Shown: positions 53,006 to 62,180, counted from the first letter of the stretch. The stretch: DNA of 64,000 nucleotides from Rhodonellum psychrophilum GCM71 = DSM 17998 (GCF_000381545.1 NZ_KB906687.1:62001-126000), one strand, 5' to 3'. Translations and numbers: made by a program. The notes: generated from the letters alone by a model not told the origin.

Positions 53006-55104
53006 AGGCGCAATATCCCCTTATGGTTTTGTTCCAATTGCTCTGTTTACAGGCTTTTGCCCAAAACTACCGGAAAGGAGAAATCGATATTGAGCAGTTT
53101 ATGGAGGAACTTTTTTCACTTCCCGAGACAGATGACAATTATGAAGATCTTTATGAAAGCCTGTTGCAGCTCTATCTCAATCCAATCAACCTGAATAAAA
53201 CAAATCCAGAGGAACTGAAATCCGTGTACGTGCTCTCTCCTATTCAATTGACCGCTTTTTTTGACTATAGAAAGAATTTCGGCGACCTGATTTCCATCTA
53301 TGAATTACAGGCCATTCCCGGATTCGATTTGGCCACGATCTATAAATTATTGCCTTTTGTGACTTTGGCCGATGGCAGCCACATTACCAACAAGCCACTT
53401 CTGGAAAGGATTTTGACCGAAAGGGAAGGCTACTTTATGCTGAGACAAAATCAGGTATGGGAAACCAGAAAAGGTTTCACTCCGCCCGACACACTCTCCA
53501 ACGGAAGGCTGACCAGCCGATACATTGGTGATCCCAATAATGTGTATGCCCGATTCAGGATTCAGCACAGTCGGGATTTCAGTTTGGGATTTACGATTGA
53601 CAAAGATCCGGGAGAAAAATTTGTCTGGGATCCGAAAACCAAAAGATATGGATTCAATTTCCTTTCCTATCATTTTACACTGTTCAATAAGGGGAAATGG
53701 AAAGCCATTACCTTGGGGGATTTTCAGGCACAGTTTGGACAAGGGCTGGTTTATGGCGCGGGGTTTTCCGTAGGAAAAGGTGCCGAAACCATCACCACGA
53801 TCAGGAGAAGCACCATTGGCCTGAGATCCTATACTTCAGCAATGGAATTTGGTTTTTTCAGGGGCGCTGCAGTGACCAGAAAAATAGGCGCAATAGATGT
53901 GACCATTTTGGCATCAAATGCACCTAGGGACGGGAACATTCAGGTAATGTTGGACACCTTGGAAAGAGAAGCGGCAACCATCAGTTCATTCCAAACCAGC
54001 GGCCTCCACAGAACGCAAACAGAAATAGCCTATAAAGATCAGATTCAAGAATTGAATCTCGGAGGAAACCTACATTATCAAAGTCCCGATAGAAATTTAC
54101 AGATTGGGATAAATTCTCTCTACACAAAATTCAGCAGGGAATACAAAAGAGCTCCCCAAGTGTATAATAAATTTGAATTTTCGGGAAAGGAAAACCATAT
54201 CCATAGCATGTATTACAGTTACAATTTCCAGAACTTCTTTCTGTTTGGGGAAACAGCCATTTCGCGAAGCGGCGGAAAAGGGACCGTAATGGGCATGATG
54301 AGCAGCCTGAGCAAAAGACTGGATTTTTCGGTCCTGTGGAGAAGGTTTGACAGGGATTTCCACACTTTTTATGGCAATGCATTTTCCGAAGGAACACGCC
54401 CCATCAATGAACGAGGGGTATATATGGGATTGAATTTCAAGCCCAATCCCCGCTACAACCTATTCCTCTATTATGACTATTTCAAATTTCCTTGGCTTCG
54501 GTATCGGGTATACTCCCCTTCTTCAGGCCAGGAATGGCTCGCAAGGTTCAGCTATTCTCCCTCCAGAAACATTCTTCTCTTCTTCCAAATGAGAGAGGAA
54601 CAAAAAGACAGAAACATCAGTGATCTTCCCCGTTTTCAGTCCACCTATCAACTTTCAACTGGCAGAAAAATGAATTATTTGATCAATTTGGATTATGCAA
54701 TAGACAAACAATGGTCCATCAAGTCAAGGATAATGGCAAGCAGCTTTGATTTCAACAACAAAACCACCAAGGGATTTGCTATCAGCCAAGATCTCAATGT
54801 GGACATGCAGAAGTGGCGAATATCCACTCGCTTTGCATTATTCGACACTGAAGACTATGACAATCGCCAATACGTTTACGAAAGAAATGTCCTCTGGGCC
54901 TTTTCCATTCCCGCACTCAACGGGCAAGGCATGCGCTATTACATACTGGGACAATATAAAGTGAGTCCAAAACTCACATTTTGGGCGAGGTTTGCCAGAA
55001 CCACCTATACAGACCGGGAATCCATTGGATCCGGCCTGCAGGAAATCTCCGGCAATAGACAAACAGAAACCACTTTTCAGCTCCGCTACCAATTCAACCG
55101 GTAA
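53002..55104 (+). CDS. secreted helix-hairpin-helix protein with large C-terminal beta-barrel
   Basis: 700 aa. Signal peptide (LMVLFQLLCLQAFAQ). Residues about 30-120 are helical and include tandem HhH-like motifs: NPINLNKTNPEELKSVYVLS and FGDLISIYELQAIPGFDLATIYKL, resembling ComEA-type DNA-binding modules. The remaining 570 residues are Tyr/Phe/Arg-rich alternating strands (FARFRIQHSRDF, RYNLFLYYDYFKF) ending TTFQLRYQFNR, as expected for an outer-membrane barrel of more than 20 strands. Function unknown. The ATG overlaps the PorQ-like stop by 4 bases. Confidence 0.82.
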   Translation: MKAQYPLMVLFQLLCLQAFAQNYRKGEIDIEQFMEELFSLPETDDNYEDLYESLLQLYLNPINLNKTNPEELKSVYVLSPIQLTAFFDYRKNFGDLISIYELQAIPGFDLATIYKLLPFVTLADGSHITNKPLLERILTEREGYFMLRQNQVWETRKGFTPPDTLSNGRLTSRYIGDPNNVYARFRIQHSRDFSLGFTIDKDPGEKFVWDPKTKRYGFNFLSYHFTLFNKGKWKAITLGDFQAQFGQGLVYGAGFSVGKGAETITTIRRSTIGLRSYTSAMEFGFFRGAAVTRKIGAIDVTILASNAPRDGNIQVMLDTLEREAATISSFQTSGLHRTQTEIAYKDQIQELNLGGNLHYQSPDRNLQIGINSLYTKFSREYKRAPQVYNKFEFSGKENHIHSMYYSYNFQNFFLFGETAISRSGGKGTVMGMMSSLSKRLDFSVLWRRFDRDFHTFYGNAFSEGTRPINERGVYMGLNFKPNPRYNLFLYYDYFKFPWLRYRVYSPSSGQEWLARFSYSPSRNILLFFQMREEQKDRNISDLPRFQSTYQLSTGRKMNYLINLDYAIDKQWSIKSRIMASSFDFNNKTTKGFAISQDLNVDMQKWRISTRFALFDTEDYDNRQYVYERNVLWAFSIPALNGQGMRYYILGQYKVSPKLTFWARFARTTYTDRESIGSGLQEISGNRQTETTFQLRYQFNR

Positions 55105-55181
55105 AATCTCGGAAGATTTCCACCATCGGTAAATCCCATTCCTTTGGTTTTTGATATATTATAGCACCAAACCATTCTCAG

Positions 55182-57638
55182 ATGAAAAAAACACTACTAT
55201 TGGCCCTATTGATCGTTTATAACGCTTTTTTGGGCTTTGGACAAACCTTGGACAAAAATAAATTTGTTAAGAATGAGGGTTTCATCCCTTTTTATACCCA
55301 AGAAGACAAAGGAAAGATATTCCTGGAAATCACCGACCTAGAAAAGGAATTTCTCTATGTCAATTCCCTTGCTGCCGGAATCGGATCAAATGACATCGGT
55401 CTTGACCGGGGTCAATTGGGAAGGACCAGGATTGTGGAGTTTAGGAAAGCAGGGAACAAATTGCTCTTGGTCCATAAGAATTACGACTTCCGAGCGTACA
55501 GTGACAATCCTTCCGAGGTAAAATCCGTGAAGGATGCATTTGCAGAATCGGTTTTATGGGGATTTGAAATCAGCGAAGAAGAAAAGGGTAAAATCTTGGT
55601 GGATGCCACGACTTTTTATCTTCAAGATGCCCATCAGGTAGCCGAAAAGCTAGGTTCGGCTAGACAAGGCACTTACAAAACTGAGCCTTCCAGAAGTGCC
55701 ATTTATTATCCCATGACCAAAAATTTTCCGCAAAACACAGAAGTGGAAGCCATGATTACCTTGACAGGAACACCGGCTGGAGCATATATCAGATCTGTGA
55801 CACCTTCACCCGAAGCGGTCACGGTTAGGCAAAGACATTCTTTTATTGAATTGCCTGATGAAAATTATCAGCCGAGGGAATTTGACACCAGGGCTGGATA
55901 TTTCAATATCAGCTACATGGATTTCACCAGTTCGATTGGAGAGCCAATGGTCAAAAAATTCATTTCAAGGCATCGCTTGGAGAAAAAAGATCCCAATTTG
56001 GCAGTATCCGAAGCAGTCAAACCAATCGTATATTATTTGGACAGGGGAACGCCTGAGCCAGTCAGGTCTGCTTTGATTGAAGGTGGAAACTGGTGGAATG
56101 AAGCTTTTGAAGCTGCAGGATTCAAGGATGCCTTTCGGGTGGAATTGATGCCGGAGGAAGCAGATCCTATGGATGTGCGCTACAATGTCATTCAATGGGT
56201 CCATCGCTCTACAAGAGGCTGGTCTTATGGCTCATCTGTAAGAGATCCCCGAACGGGTGAAATCATCAAAGGCCATGTTTCTTTGGGTTCACTCCGAGTA
56301 CGTCAGGATTTTTTGATTGCCCAAGGACTCTTGCAACCTTTTGAGGATGGGAAACCAAAAAACCCGAAAATGCTGGAAATGGCTTTGGCAAGACTTCGGC
56401 AACTCTCAGCGCATGAAATCGGGCATACCATTGGCCTGTCGCATAATTATTCCTCGTCTCCCAACAATCGCTCTTCGGTAATGGATTACCCCTACCCTTT
56501 TATCACCATGGATGCCAATGGGGAAATCGATCTTTCAAAAGCCTATGACGATAAAATTGGGGATTGGGACAAATTGGCCATTCGCTACGGATACGATGTG
56601 ATTCCCGATGGCCAGGAAGATCAAAGCTATCTCCAAAATTTGTTGGAAGACACCTATTCTGCAGGGCATACTTTTATTTCGGATATGGATTCGAGACATC
56701 CAAGTGGAAGCCATCCCACTGCACATCTATGGGACAATGGCGCTTCTGCATCGAAAGAACTGATGCGCATGATGGAGATCAGAAGTAAAAAAATGGCAAG
56801 TTTTGGATTGAACGCCATCGACCAAAACCAACCGGAGGCCTTAATGGAAGAGGTATTGGTGCCGCTTTATTTGATGCATCGCTACCAGTTGGAGGCTACA
56901 GCCAAATTGCTTGGTGGATTGGATTATACTTACAAGGTCAAGGGTGACAATCAGCGCACACAAACAAGACTAAATGGAGAGCAACAAAGGGAAGCGCTCA
57001 CCAGCCTAATGTATGCCCTAAACCCCGAACAATTGGCATTGCCGAAACATATCATTTCGATGATCCCTCCACGACCTTTGGGTTATGGCAGAAATCGGGA
57101 AACATTTCCTTCCAGAAATGGATTGAATTTTGATCCTTTAGCACCTGCTGAGAATGTGGTAGACATGGCCTTTGGTTTTCTGTTCGAAGCTGGCAGAGCA
57201 AATAGATTGCATCAGCAGAAATTATTCGACGTCAATCTCCCTTCATTCAGTGAGGTTTTAGATATAGTCTTCAAGGATATTTTTGACCGTAAATTTGAAG
57301 AGAATTACAAAGGAGAGATCAAGCTGATGACCGAAAATAAGTTGGTGGATAAGCTGATTGAACTTTCCAGGGATCCTCAGTCCACAGCCACAGTCAGGGC
57401 AATTGTCCGTAGAAAATTAAAGGATTTAGTGGTTGTATCCCAAGACCCTAAGTTCTCATTTCTATTGGGCAGAATCAATAGCCAAAACAATACCCTAAAC
57501 AACCACAGTCAATATCTTGCCGACAAGATCATCTCCTACTTGGACTTGCCCGAACAGCTCAACTCACCGAAGACCATAGAGATTCCGGATGGAGCACCGA
57601 TTGGAAGTGAAGAAATGGCATGCGACTTTGACCATTGA
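55182..57638 (+). CDS. secreted zinc-dependent metalloprotease (DUF5117/DUF5118 type)
   Basis: 818 aa with a signal peptide (LLLALLIVYNAFLGFGQ). The metzincin-type zinc site is HEIGHTIGLSH with His411, His415 and His421 and catalytic Glu412; VMDYPYPF downstream acts as the Met-turn. The N-terminal 350 residues form the domain that precedes the protease in this family (FVKNEGFIPFYTQEDKGKIFLEI; VMITLTGTPAG-like strand region). The substrate is unknown. It starts 77 bases after the HhH-barrel gene and may or may not share its transcript. A strong terminator follows. Confidence 0.92.
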   Translation: MKKTLLLALLIVYNAFLGFGQTLDKNKFVKNEGFIPFYTQEDKGKIFLEITDLEKEFLYVNSLAAGIGSNDIGLDRGQLGRTRIVEFRKAGNKLLLVHKNYDFRAYSDNPSEVKSVKDAFAESVLWGFEISEEEKGKILVDATTFYLQDAHQVAEKLGSARQGTYKTEPSRSAIYYPMTKNFPQNTEVEAMITLTGTPAGAYIRSVTPSPEAVTVRQRHSFIELPDENYQPREFDTRAGYFNISYMDFTSSIGEPMVKKFISRHRLEKKDPNLAVSEAVKPIVYYLDRGTPEPVRSALIEGGNWWNEAFEAAGFKDAFRVELMPEEADPMDVRYNVIQWVHRSTRGWSYGSSVRDPRTGEIIKGHVSLGSLRVRQDFLIAQGLLQPFEDGKPKNPKMLEMALARLRQLSAHEIGHTIGLSHNYSSSPNNRSSVMDYPYPFITMDANGEIDLSKAYDDKIGDWDKLAIRYGYDVIPDGQEDQSYLQNLLEDTYSAGHTFISDMDSRHPSGSHPTAHLWDNGASASKELMRMMEIRSKKMASFGLNAIDQNQPEALMEEVLVPLYLMHRYQLEATAKLLGGLDYTYKVKGDNQRTQTRLNGEQQREALTSLMYALNPEQLALPKHIISMIPPRPLGYGRNRETFPSRNGLNFDPLAPAENVVDMAFGFLFEAGRANRLHQQKLFDVNLPSFSEVLDIVFKDIFDRKFEENYKGEIKLMTENKLVDKLIELSRDPQSTATVRAIVRRKLKDLVVVSQDPKFSFLLGRINSQNNTLNNHSQYLADKIISYLDLPEQLNSPKTIEIPDGAPIGSEEMACDFDH

Positions 57639-57660
57639 TAAAGAGTGATCGCAGTTTGAC

Positions 57661-57704
57661 AGCCTTCCCCTAAAAATCATGATTTTTAGGGGAAGGCTTT
57701 TTTT
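57661..57704 (+). terminator. perfect palindromic terminator after the metalloprotease
   Basis: A 38-bp perfect palindrome with left arm AGCCTTCCCCTAAAAATCA (57661-57679), directly followed by T run 57698-57704. The sequence after it is the 23-bp repeat shared with 15054-15076. Confidence 0.95.
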
Positions 57705-57719
57705 GTGCTGGATTTTGGC
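57697..57719 (+). repeat. 23-bp sequence repeated exactly at 15054-15076
   Basis: C, seven T, then GTGCTGGATTTTGGC. Here CTGGATT (57708-57714) can also pair with AATCCAG (57720-57726), making a small second hairpin after the terminator. Confidence 0.85.
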
Positions 57720-57774
57720 AATCCAGAAAATATTTGGCGGAAATCTCTAAAAATCAAGTCCTATCGATAATGAT

Positions 57775-57912
57775 CTAAGTCGATTTTTTTTGACCAGAAC
57801 ATTTTTTCGAACAGTATTTTACGGCTTCCCAGTTCTTCTCCCATTTCTTCCGCCAAGCAAAAGGTCTTTGGCAGACGACACAAATTTTTGTGGGGAGGTG
57901 TTGCTTTTTCAT
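57775..57912 (-). CDS. DUF2256 domain-containing protein
   Basis: 45 aa. Reading back from the ATG at 57912 gives a basic protein starting [18 protein letters not shown], continuing [16 protein letters not shown], and ending with Cys38 (CSKKC) before GQKKST and a TAG stop. The two Cys pairs (Cys11/Cys14 and Cys34/Cys38) make a likely zinc ribbon, and the Trp/Lys pattern is the DUF2256 hallmark. Function unknown; relatives often sit near cryptochrome/photolyase genes, which is not the case here. A longer frame on the same strand overlaps it but has no family resemblance. Confidence 0.9.
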   Translation of the reverse strand: MKKQHLPTKICVVCQRPFAWRKKWEKNWEAVKYCSKKCSGQKKST

Positions 57913-58012
57913 TTGAGATAAACCAGCCTGAATATTGAATGTTTGGACTGGTGTTCGAAACCATTAAAATACATGAAAGAAATACAAACCCATAGACCCT
58001 TCCTCCAAAACT

Positions 58013-58342
58013 TTATTGCAACTTTTTATTCTCTTTGTGCCGGTCTTTGTCTCGGATATTCTTCTTTTCGAAATTCTTCTCCAAGGCTTTGGTGAGATCT
58101 ATTCCAGTCTGATTGGCCAAACAGATCAAAACCCATAGCACATCGGCCATTTCATCGCCCAAATCCTGTCCTTTATCGGATTCCTTGAAGGATTGTTCTC
58201 CGTATTTTCTGGACATGATCCGCGCCAATTCCCCCACTTCTTCCATCAGTATGGTCATGTTGGTGAGTTCGCTGAAATAACGGACACCAACCGTTTTGAT
58301 CCATTCGTCTACTTGTTTTTGGGCTTCTTCTATGGTCATCAT
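58013..58342 (-). CDS. MazG-like nucleotide pyrophosphohydrolase
   Basis: 109 aa, all-alpha. The magnesium-binding EExxE...ExxD arrangement is visible as LMEEVGELARIM and LGDEMADVLWVLICLAN. It is the size of the single-domain MazG/RS21-C6-like enzymes that hydrolyse (d)NTPs, perhaps damaged ones. The Lys-rich C terminus (DKDRHKENKKLQ) is probably flexible. ATG at 58342 or 58339. It lies 76 bases downstream of the ModF-like ATPase on the same strand. Confidence 0.9.
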   Translation of the reverse strand: MMTIEEAQKQVDEWIKTVGVRYFSELTNMTILMEEVGELARIMSRKYGEQSFKESDKGQDLGDEMADVLWVLICLANQTGIDLTKALEKNFEKKNIRDKDRHKENKKLQ

Positions 58343-58418
58343 CGATTTGGTTAAATGGTAATGTCAAAAGGTTTAGAGAAAGAATTTTTTATTGATTTCA
58401 ATGCTTTTTTTACGGTAT

Positions 58419-59909
58419 TTAGATGACACGGCCATTTTCCAAATGGAGGATTTTAGTAAAGGCCTTGGGAATCGCTTCTTCATAATGGCTTACAAAAATC
58501 ATTGAAATCGAAGTATAGGCACAGATTTGATCGATGGTATTCCTGAAAAGCAAACTTTGCTGGGCATCCAAGCCCTGGGAAGCTTCATCCAAAATCAGGA
58601 GTGCCGGCATTTTAATCATCGCCCTTGCCAAAAGCACAAAACGTTGATTCTCGACAGAAATCTGATGGAACATTACCTGTCCGATATTTGAAAGATTGAA
58701 CAATTCCAGCCAAACCCTTGCCAAGCTTTCCTCTTCACCATTAACTTTTTTGAAAAGACCCATGGTATCAAACAGTCCAGATAAAACCACCTTCAAGCAA
58801 GTTTGGTTTCTGGGAAAATACCTTGACAACTCAGGAGCTACAAATCCTACATGCTTTTTAATGTCCCAAATACTTTCACCCGTCCCTCTTTTCCGACCAA
58901 AAAGCCAAATATCATTCGCATAAGCCTGTGGATTTTCGCCTAGCAGCAAACTCAACAATGTTGATTTCCCTGCGCCATTGTCCCCTTTCAATACCCATCT
59001 ATCCCCGGGCGCTATGGTCCAACCCACTTTATCCAAAATGACTTTGTCTCCATAAGTTATCGTCACCGCTTTCAAGTCCACGATCGTTTGAAAGGAAGCG
59101 TCTGGTTTATCCTTCAACAGATTTTTCAAAAGTTCCCAATCAAATTCCAAGGATCTATTGATACCGCTCAACAGTCCTAATTCTTTGGTGTTTTCAAGTA
59201 ACTCGTCAATTTTTTTGTTTTTCAAAACGGCCAAATGGGTGATGCATTCTGGGATTTCGTTGGGATTAGCGGACATGATTACGTGGGTTCCTGAGGCAAT
59301 GATCTCCTGCAAAATAAACCCGAAATCTCTACGGCTTGCAATATCCAATCCCGTCATCGGCTGATCCAAAAATAGCAGCCTGGGGTTTTTCATCAATGCC
59401 GATGCGATGGTCAACCTTCTTGTTTCCCCATTGGAAAGCTTGATCAGGGACTTCCCCCGCAACGCTGTCAGGCGCATCAAAACCATTGTCTTCTCTTTGT
59501 CCCAAGGACCTTCCAGTTTTACTTCTATCCCTTCCAAGTAATCACCGACCGTTGCGGTGTCTTCGGATTCCATGGAATTAAAGCGCTGTTGATAGTAGAA
59601 GTTCTGGAGGTTGGATTTGTTCCTGAATTGGTAATCTTGGGAAACGCTCGCGATCAAATCCCTGAAACTATTGATTTCACCATTTTCGGTTTTTTCATCC
59701 TGATAAGCTTTTGCGAAGGGTTTTTCAAGAATTCCCTTTGACAATATCGTTTTACCCATAAGGGTATCCAAAAAAGCGGTTTGTTCCGTCCCAGATGGAC
59801 CTATTATGGCCCAGTGCTGTCCCTTCTTCCATTCAAAATCCAAATCCACAAATATGGTCTTATCCAAGGATTTTACGGTAGCATTTTGAAGAGAAAGCAA
59901 TGGATCCAT
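58419..59909 (-). CDS. ModF-like tandem ABC ATPase with one degenerate ATP site
   Basis: 496 aa from the ATG at 59909; a start at 59945 would add 12 unlikely residues. It has two NBDs and no membrane segment. NBD1: Walker A is GPSGTEQT (Gln43 in place of Lys), signature LSNGE (158-162), Walker B LLFLDQP (Gln183 in place of the catalytic Glu), no H-loop His (SANPNE). NBD2: Walker A GDNGAGKST (Lys315), Walker B LLILDEA (Glu442), H-loop His475, but signature ISVEN (417-421). The NDIWLFGRKRGTGESIWDIKKHVG region is close to E. coli ModF. Its role is unknown; ModF is linked by context to molybdate transport. Confidence 0.9.
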   Translation of the reverse strand: MDPLLSLQNATVKSLDKTIFVDLDFEWKKGQHWAIIGPSGTEQTAFLDTLMGKTILSKGILEKPFAKAYQDEKTENGEINSFRDLIASVSQDYQFRNKSNLQNFYYQQRFNSMESEDTATVGDYLEGIEVKLEGPWDKEKTMVLMRLTALRGKSLIKLSNGETRRLTIASALMKNPRLLFLDQPMTGLDIASRRDFGFILQEIIASGTHVIMSANPNEIPECITHLAVLKNKKIDELLENTKELGLLSGINRSLEFDWELLKNLLKDKPDASFQTIVDLKAVTITYGDKVILDKVGWTIAPGDRWVLKGDNGAGKSTLLSLLLGENPQAYANDIWLFGRKRGTGESIWDIKKHVGFVAPELSRYFPRNQTCLKVVLSGLFDTMGLFKKVNGEEESLARVWLELFNLSNIGQVMFHQISVENQRFVLLARAMIKMPALLILDEASQGLDAQQSLLFRNTIDQICAYTSISMIFVSHYEEAIPKAFTKILHLENGRVI

Positions 59910-60008
59910 GAATGGTGGGGCTTTACAATATTGCAGTGGATGCAATTTTACGTTTTTAAAGCCATTTTTGAAAATGAAAATTGGAATCAGAAAAATCCCA
60001 GGACTTTT

Positions 60009-60461
60009 TTAAATCCTATTCTTGCTATCGATAAGGATGGTCACAGGGCCATCATTGACCATGGCAACCTTCATGTCTGCCCCGAATTCTCCGGTTTGGA
60101 TGGGTTTTCCAAGTGTTTTTTCCATAGAGGAAATAAATTTTTCATACAAGGGAACCGCTACTTCAGGTTTGGCGGCCTTGATGTAAGAAGGTCTATTTCC
60201 CTTTTTGGTGCTGGCGTGTAGGGTAAACTGGGAAATGAGCAACAAATCCCCATTCACATCTAGGAGGCTTTTGTTCATGACCCCATTTTCATCCGGAAAA
60301 ATGCGAAGATTTACTATTTTATTGCATAACCAATCGATGTCATCCTGGCCATCTACCTCTTCGATGCCCAACAACACCATCAAACCTATCCCAATTAGTC
60401 CTTTGATTTCCCCATTTATTCTCACGGAAGATTCCGAGACACGCTGGATTACTGTTAGCAT
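60009..60461 (-). CDS. dtd: D-aminoacyl-tRNA deacylase
   Basis: 150 aa, the usual length. Signatures: VIQRVSESSVRINGE at the N terminus, LLISQFTLHASTKKGNRPSY (the SQFTL active-site strand) and AMVNDGPVTILID (cross-subunit NxGPVT motif). It removes D-amino acids mischarged on tRNA. It begins 9 bases after the stop of the oxidoreductase-like gene upstream, so the two are probably co-transcribed. Confidence 0.97.
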   Translation of the reverse strand: MLTVIQRVSESSVRINGEIKGLIGIGLMVLLGIEEVDGQDDIDWLCNKIVNLRIFPDENGVMNKSLLDVNGDLLLISQFTLHASTKKGNRPSYIKAAKPEVAVPLYEKFISSMEKTLGKPIQTGEFGADMKVAMVNDGPVTILIDSKNRI

Positions 60462-60470
60462 CGCTCTATC

Positions 60471-61187
60471 CTAAAAATCTTGCATATCCTTGGAAGGAAT
60501 CACTTCCACCTTTGCAGATTTGTTTTGATTCGCATGGAAAACCATGGCTTTGGCAACCTGATAATCATGGATTGGCCTGAATTTTTTCAGGAGTTTCAAC
60601 CAAACCAAAGGCTTCATAACAATTTTGGCAATCTCTTCCCCTAGCCTGAATTCTTTTCTGCTTCCAAGCAACAACGAAGGTTGGAACAGTCCCAAATAGG
60701 AAAAAGGAATCACTTTCAGATCCTCCTCGACTTCACCCTTCACTTTGTTATAAAAAGTGGAAGATTGCGGATCTGCACCAAGAGCACTGACATAAAGGAA
60801 TTTATTTGCCCCTAAACCATTGCTCCAGAAGGCGAAATTCATGACATAATCGTGGTCGATTTCCTGGAATTTCTCCTTGGAACCGGCAATCTTAATCGTG
60901 GTACCCAGCGAACAAAAAGCATGTATTTCGAGACTTTTGTTTTTCAAGTCTGCAATCAAAGGGAAATAAACACCTCCAATATCAGATTCCCTCAATTTGG
61001 TTTCCAAATCCATGGACCTGATCTTGGCCATATCCATTTCCACCTGAACCAATTTCTCGTGTTTAAGGGCAAGCTTTCTTCTTCCCACAGAAATGATCAT
61101 GTCGTAGGAATTGTCCTGAATCAGGCAATGCAAAAGCTGCATTCCGATCATCCCTGAAGTACCTGATAAGACCGCTATTTTTTTCAT
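60471..61187 (-). CDS. NAD(P)-binding atypical SDR, HTATIP2-like
   Basis: 238 aa. The Rossmann opening is IAVLSGTSGMIGMQLLHCLI (a G-x2-G-x2-G variant), with SVGRRK after the second strand suggesting NADP binding. FLYVSALGADPQSSTFYNKVKGEVEEDL supplies a Ser...Tyr-x3-Lys arrangement. It resembles the HTATIP2/TIP30 group of atypical short-chain dehydrogenases, annotated in bacteria as oxidoreductases. The substrate is unknown. It lies upstream of dtd on the same strand. Confidence 0.82.
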   Translation of the reverse strand: MKKIAVLSGTSGMIGMQLLHCLIQDNSYDMIISVGRRKLALKHEKLVQVEMDMAKIRSMDLETKLRESDIGGVYFPLIADLKNKSLEIHAFCSLGTTIKIAGSKEKFQEIDHDYVMNFAFWSNGLGANKFLYVSALGADPQSSTFYNKVKGEVEEDLKVIPFSYLGLFQPSLLLGSRKEFRLGEEIAKIVMKPLVWLKLLKKFRPIHDYQVAKAMVFHANQNKSAKVEVIPSKDMQDF

Positions 61188-61233
61188 ATTTCACTTTGTT
61201 CAACAATAATTTATTACTTCTTAAAAAACAGCC

Positions 61234-61647
61234 TTAGAACCTGGATTTTTCCCATTCCAAAAACTCATTCACCTCATCCTGCACAGCTTTAAAGATGGCC
61301 AAGATTACGGAAAGGTCATCCGCATAACCCAACAGGGGGATAAAATCAGGAATAAGGTCAAAAGGCATCACAAAATACAACAAGCCCAGTACCAATAGGC
61401 CTTGGGTTTTGAGTGGGATTTTATGTTCTCCATTTTTGTGCGCTTTTATCATCCTCTTGAAAATCATCAAAGGCTCGATGGCGGAATTGATTCTTGGATG
61501 ATTTTTCAAATCTTGGATCCTTTTGGCAACCCTTTCCATCAATTTCTTAAGCTGTCCCTCCTCTGCTAGAATCCCTTTTGCCTTTTCCAAATAAAGCAAT
61601 TTGGCACTCTCGAAAAAATCAATGGTTTTCCCCTTTATTGAAGTCAT
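61234..61647 (-). CDS. YkvA family protein (DUF1232)
   Basis: 137 aa. The DUF1232 core is LLYFVMPFDLIPDFIPLLGYADDLSVILAI (about 94-123), one or two membrane-associated helices. The first 80 residues are charged helices. The function is unknown. It starts 11 bases after the stop of the neighbouring membrane-anchored gene, so both are probably co-transcribed. Confidence 0.9.
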   Translation of the reverse strand: MTSIKGKTIDFFESAKLLYLEKAKGILAEEGQLKKLMERVAKRIQDLKNHPRINSAIEPLMIFKRMIKAHKNGEHKIPLKTQGLLVLGLLYFVMPFDLIPDFIPLLGYADDLSVILAIFKAVQDEVNEFLEWEKSRF

Positions 61648-61658
61648 GTTCGTTTTGA

Positions 61659-62180
61659 TTAAAAATAAATTCTGATCTCTGATTTGACATTTTTCAGCGC
61701 CTCTTGAATGGCATCATTTTTTTGGTCTAAGGAAAGTTGGAAAATCCGCTTTGCCAAATCAATGCCACGGGCTTCTTCATTCATGTCCTGGATGCCTGTA
61801 TTGATCAAGGTGACCACGCTTTCCACTGCCCTTTTGACGCTCTCCCAGGTTTCATCCGAGAAGTAAACCTGCTGAGAAAGATTGTGGTTGAACTCTTCCC
61901 TAACTTCTGAAAGGAGTTGGCCATGTAGTTCCTTCGCTGAAAAACTGCTGTTGTTCACCCTACGAATCAGGTTGTTGAGCGTAATTCTTTCGAGCAACAA
62001 ACACAATCTTTCGCCCGCTTGAAGCCGGATGGGAAGAATGGTTTGTGTGTTTTGGGTTTTGATTTCCACCAGCATTTTATCTCTGTCTTTGTTCAAAAAT
62101 GAGACCACTGTCAGGTACATTCCATAAATGACCAAACCGGCCGGTAAAACGATTTTTAACAAATCTGCCACAAACTCCAT
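61659..62180 (-). CDS. membrane-anchored conserved hypothetical protein
   Basis: 173 aa. One N-terminal membrane helix (LLKIVLPAGLVIYGMYLTVVSFL) and then a soluble, mostly helical domain with RLQAGERLCLLLERITLNNLIRRV and LLSEVREEFNHNLSQQVYFSDETW. I recognise it only as a conserved Bacteroidota hypothetical. It is first of a two-gene unit with the YkvA-family gene and divergent from the IscA-like gene. Confidence 0.78.
   Translation of the reverse strand: MEFVADLLKIVLPAGLVIYGMYLTVVSFLNKDRDKMLVEIKTQNTQTILPIRLQAGERLCLLLERITLNNLIRRVNNSSFSAKELHGQLLSEVREEFNHNLSQQVYFSDETWESVKRAVESVVTLINTGIQDMNEEARGIDLAKRIFQLSLDQKNDAIQEALKNVKSEIRIYF

Noticed and set aside
53347-55092. Several minus-strand frames opposite the HhH-barrel gene
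   Set aside because: The plus frame has a signal peptide, beta-strand pattern and a 4-base coupling with its neighbour; the reverse frames show none of this.
57761-57964. 67-codon minus-strand frame
   Set aside because: It overlaps the DUF2256 gene in another phase, lacks a plausible fold, and the 45-aa frame has the family cysteines.
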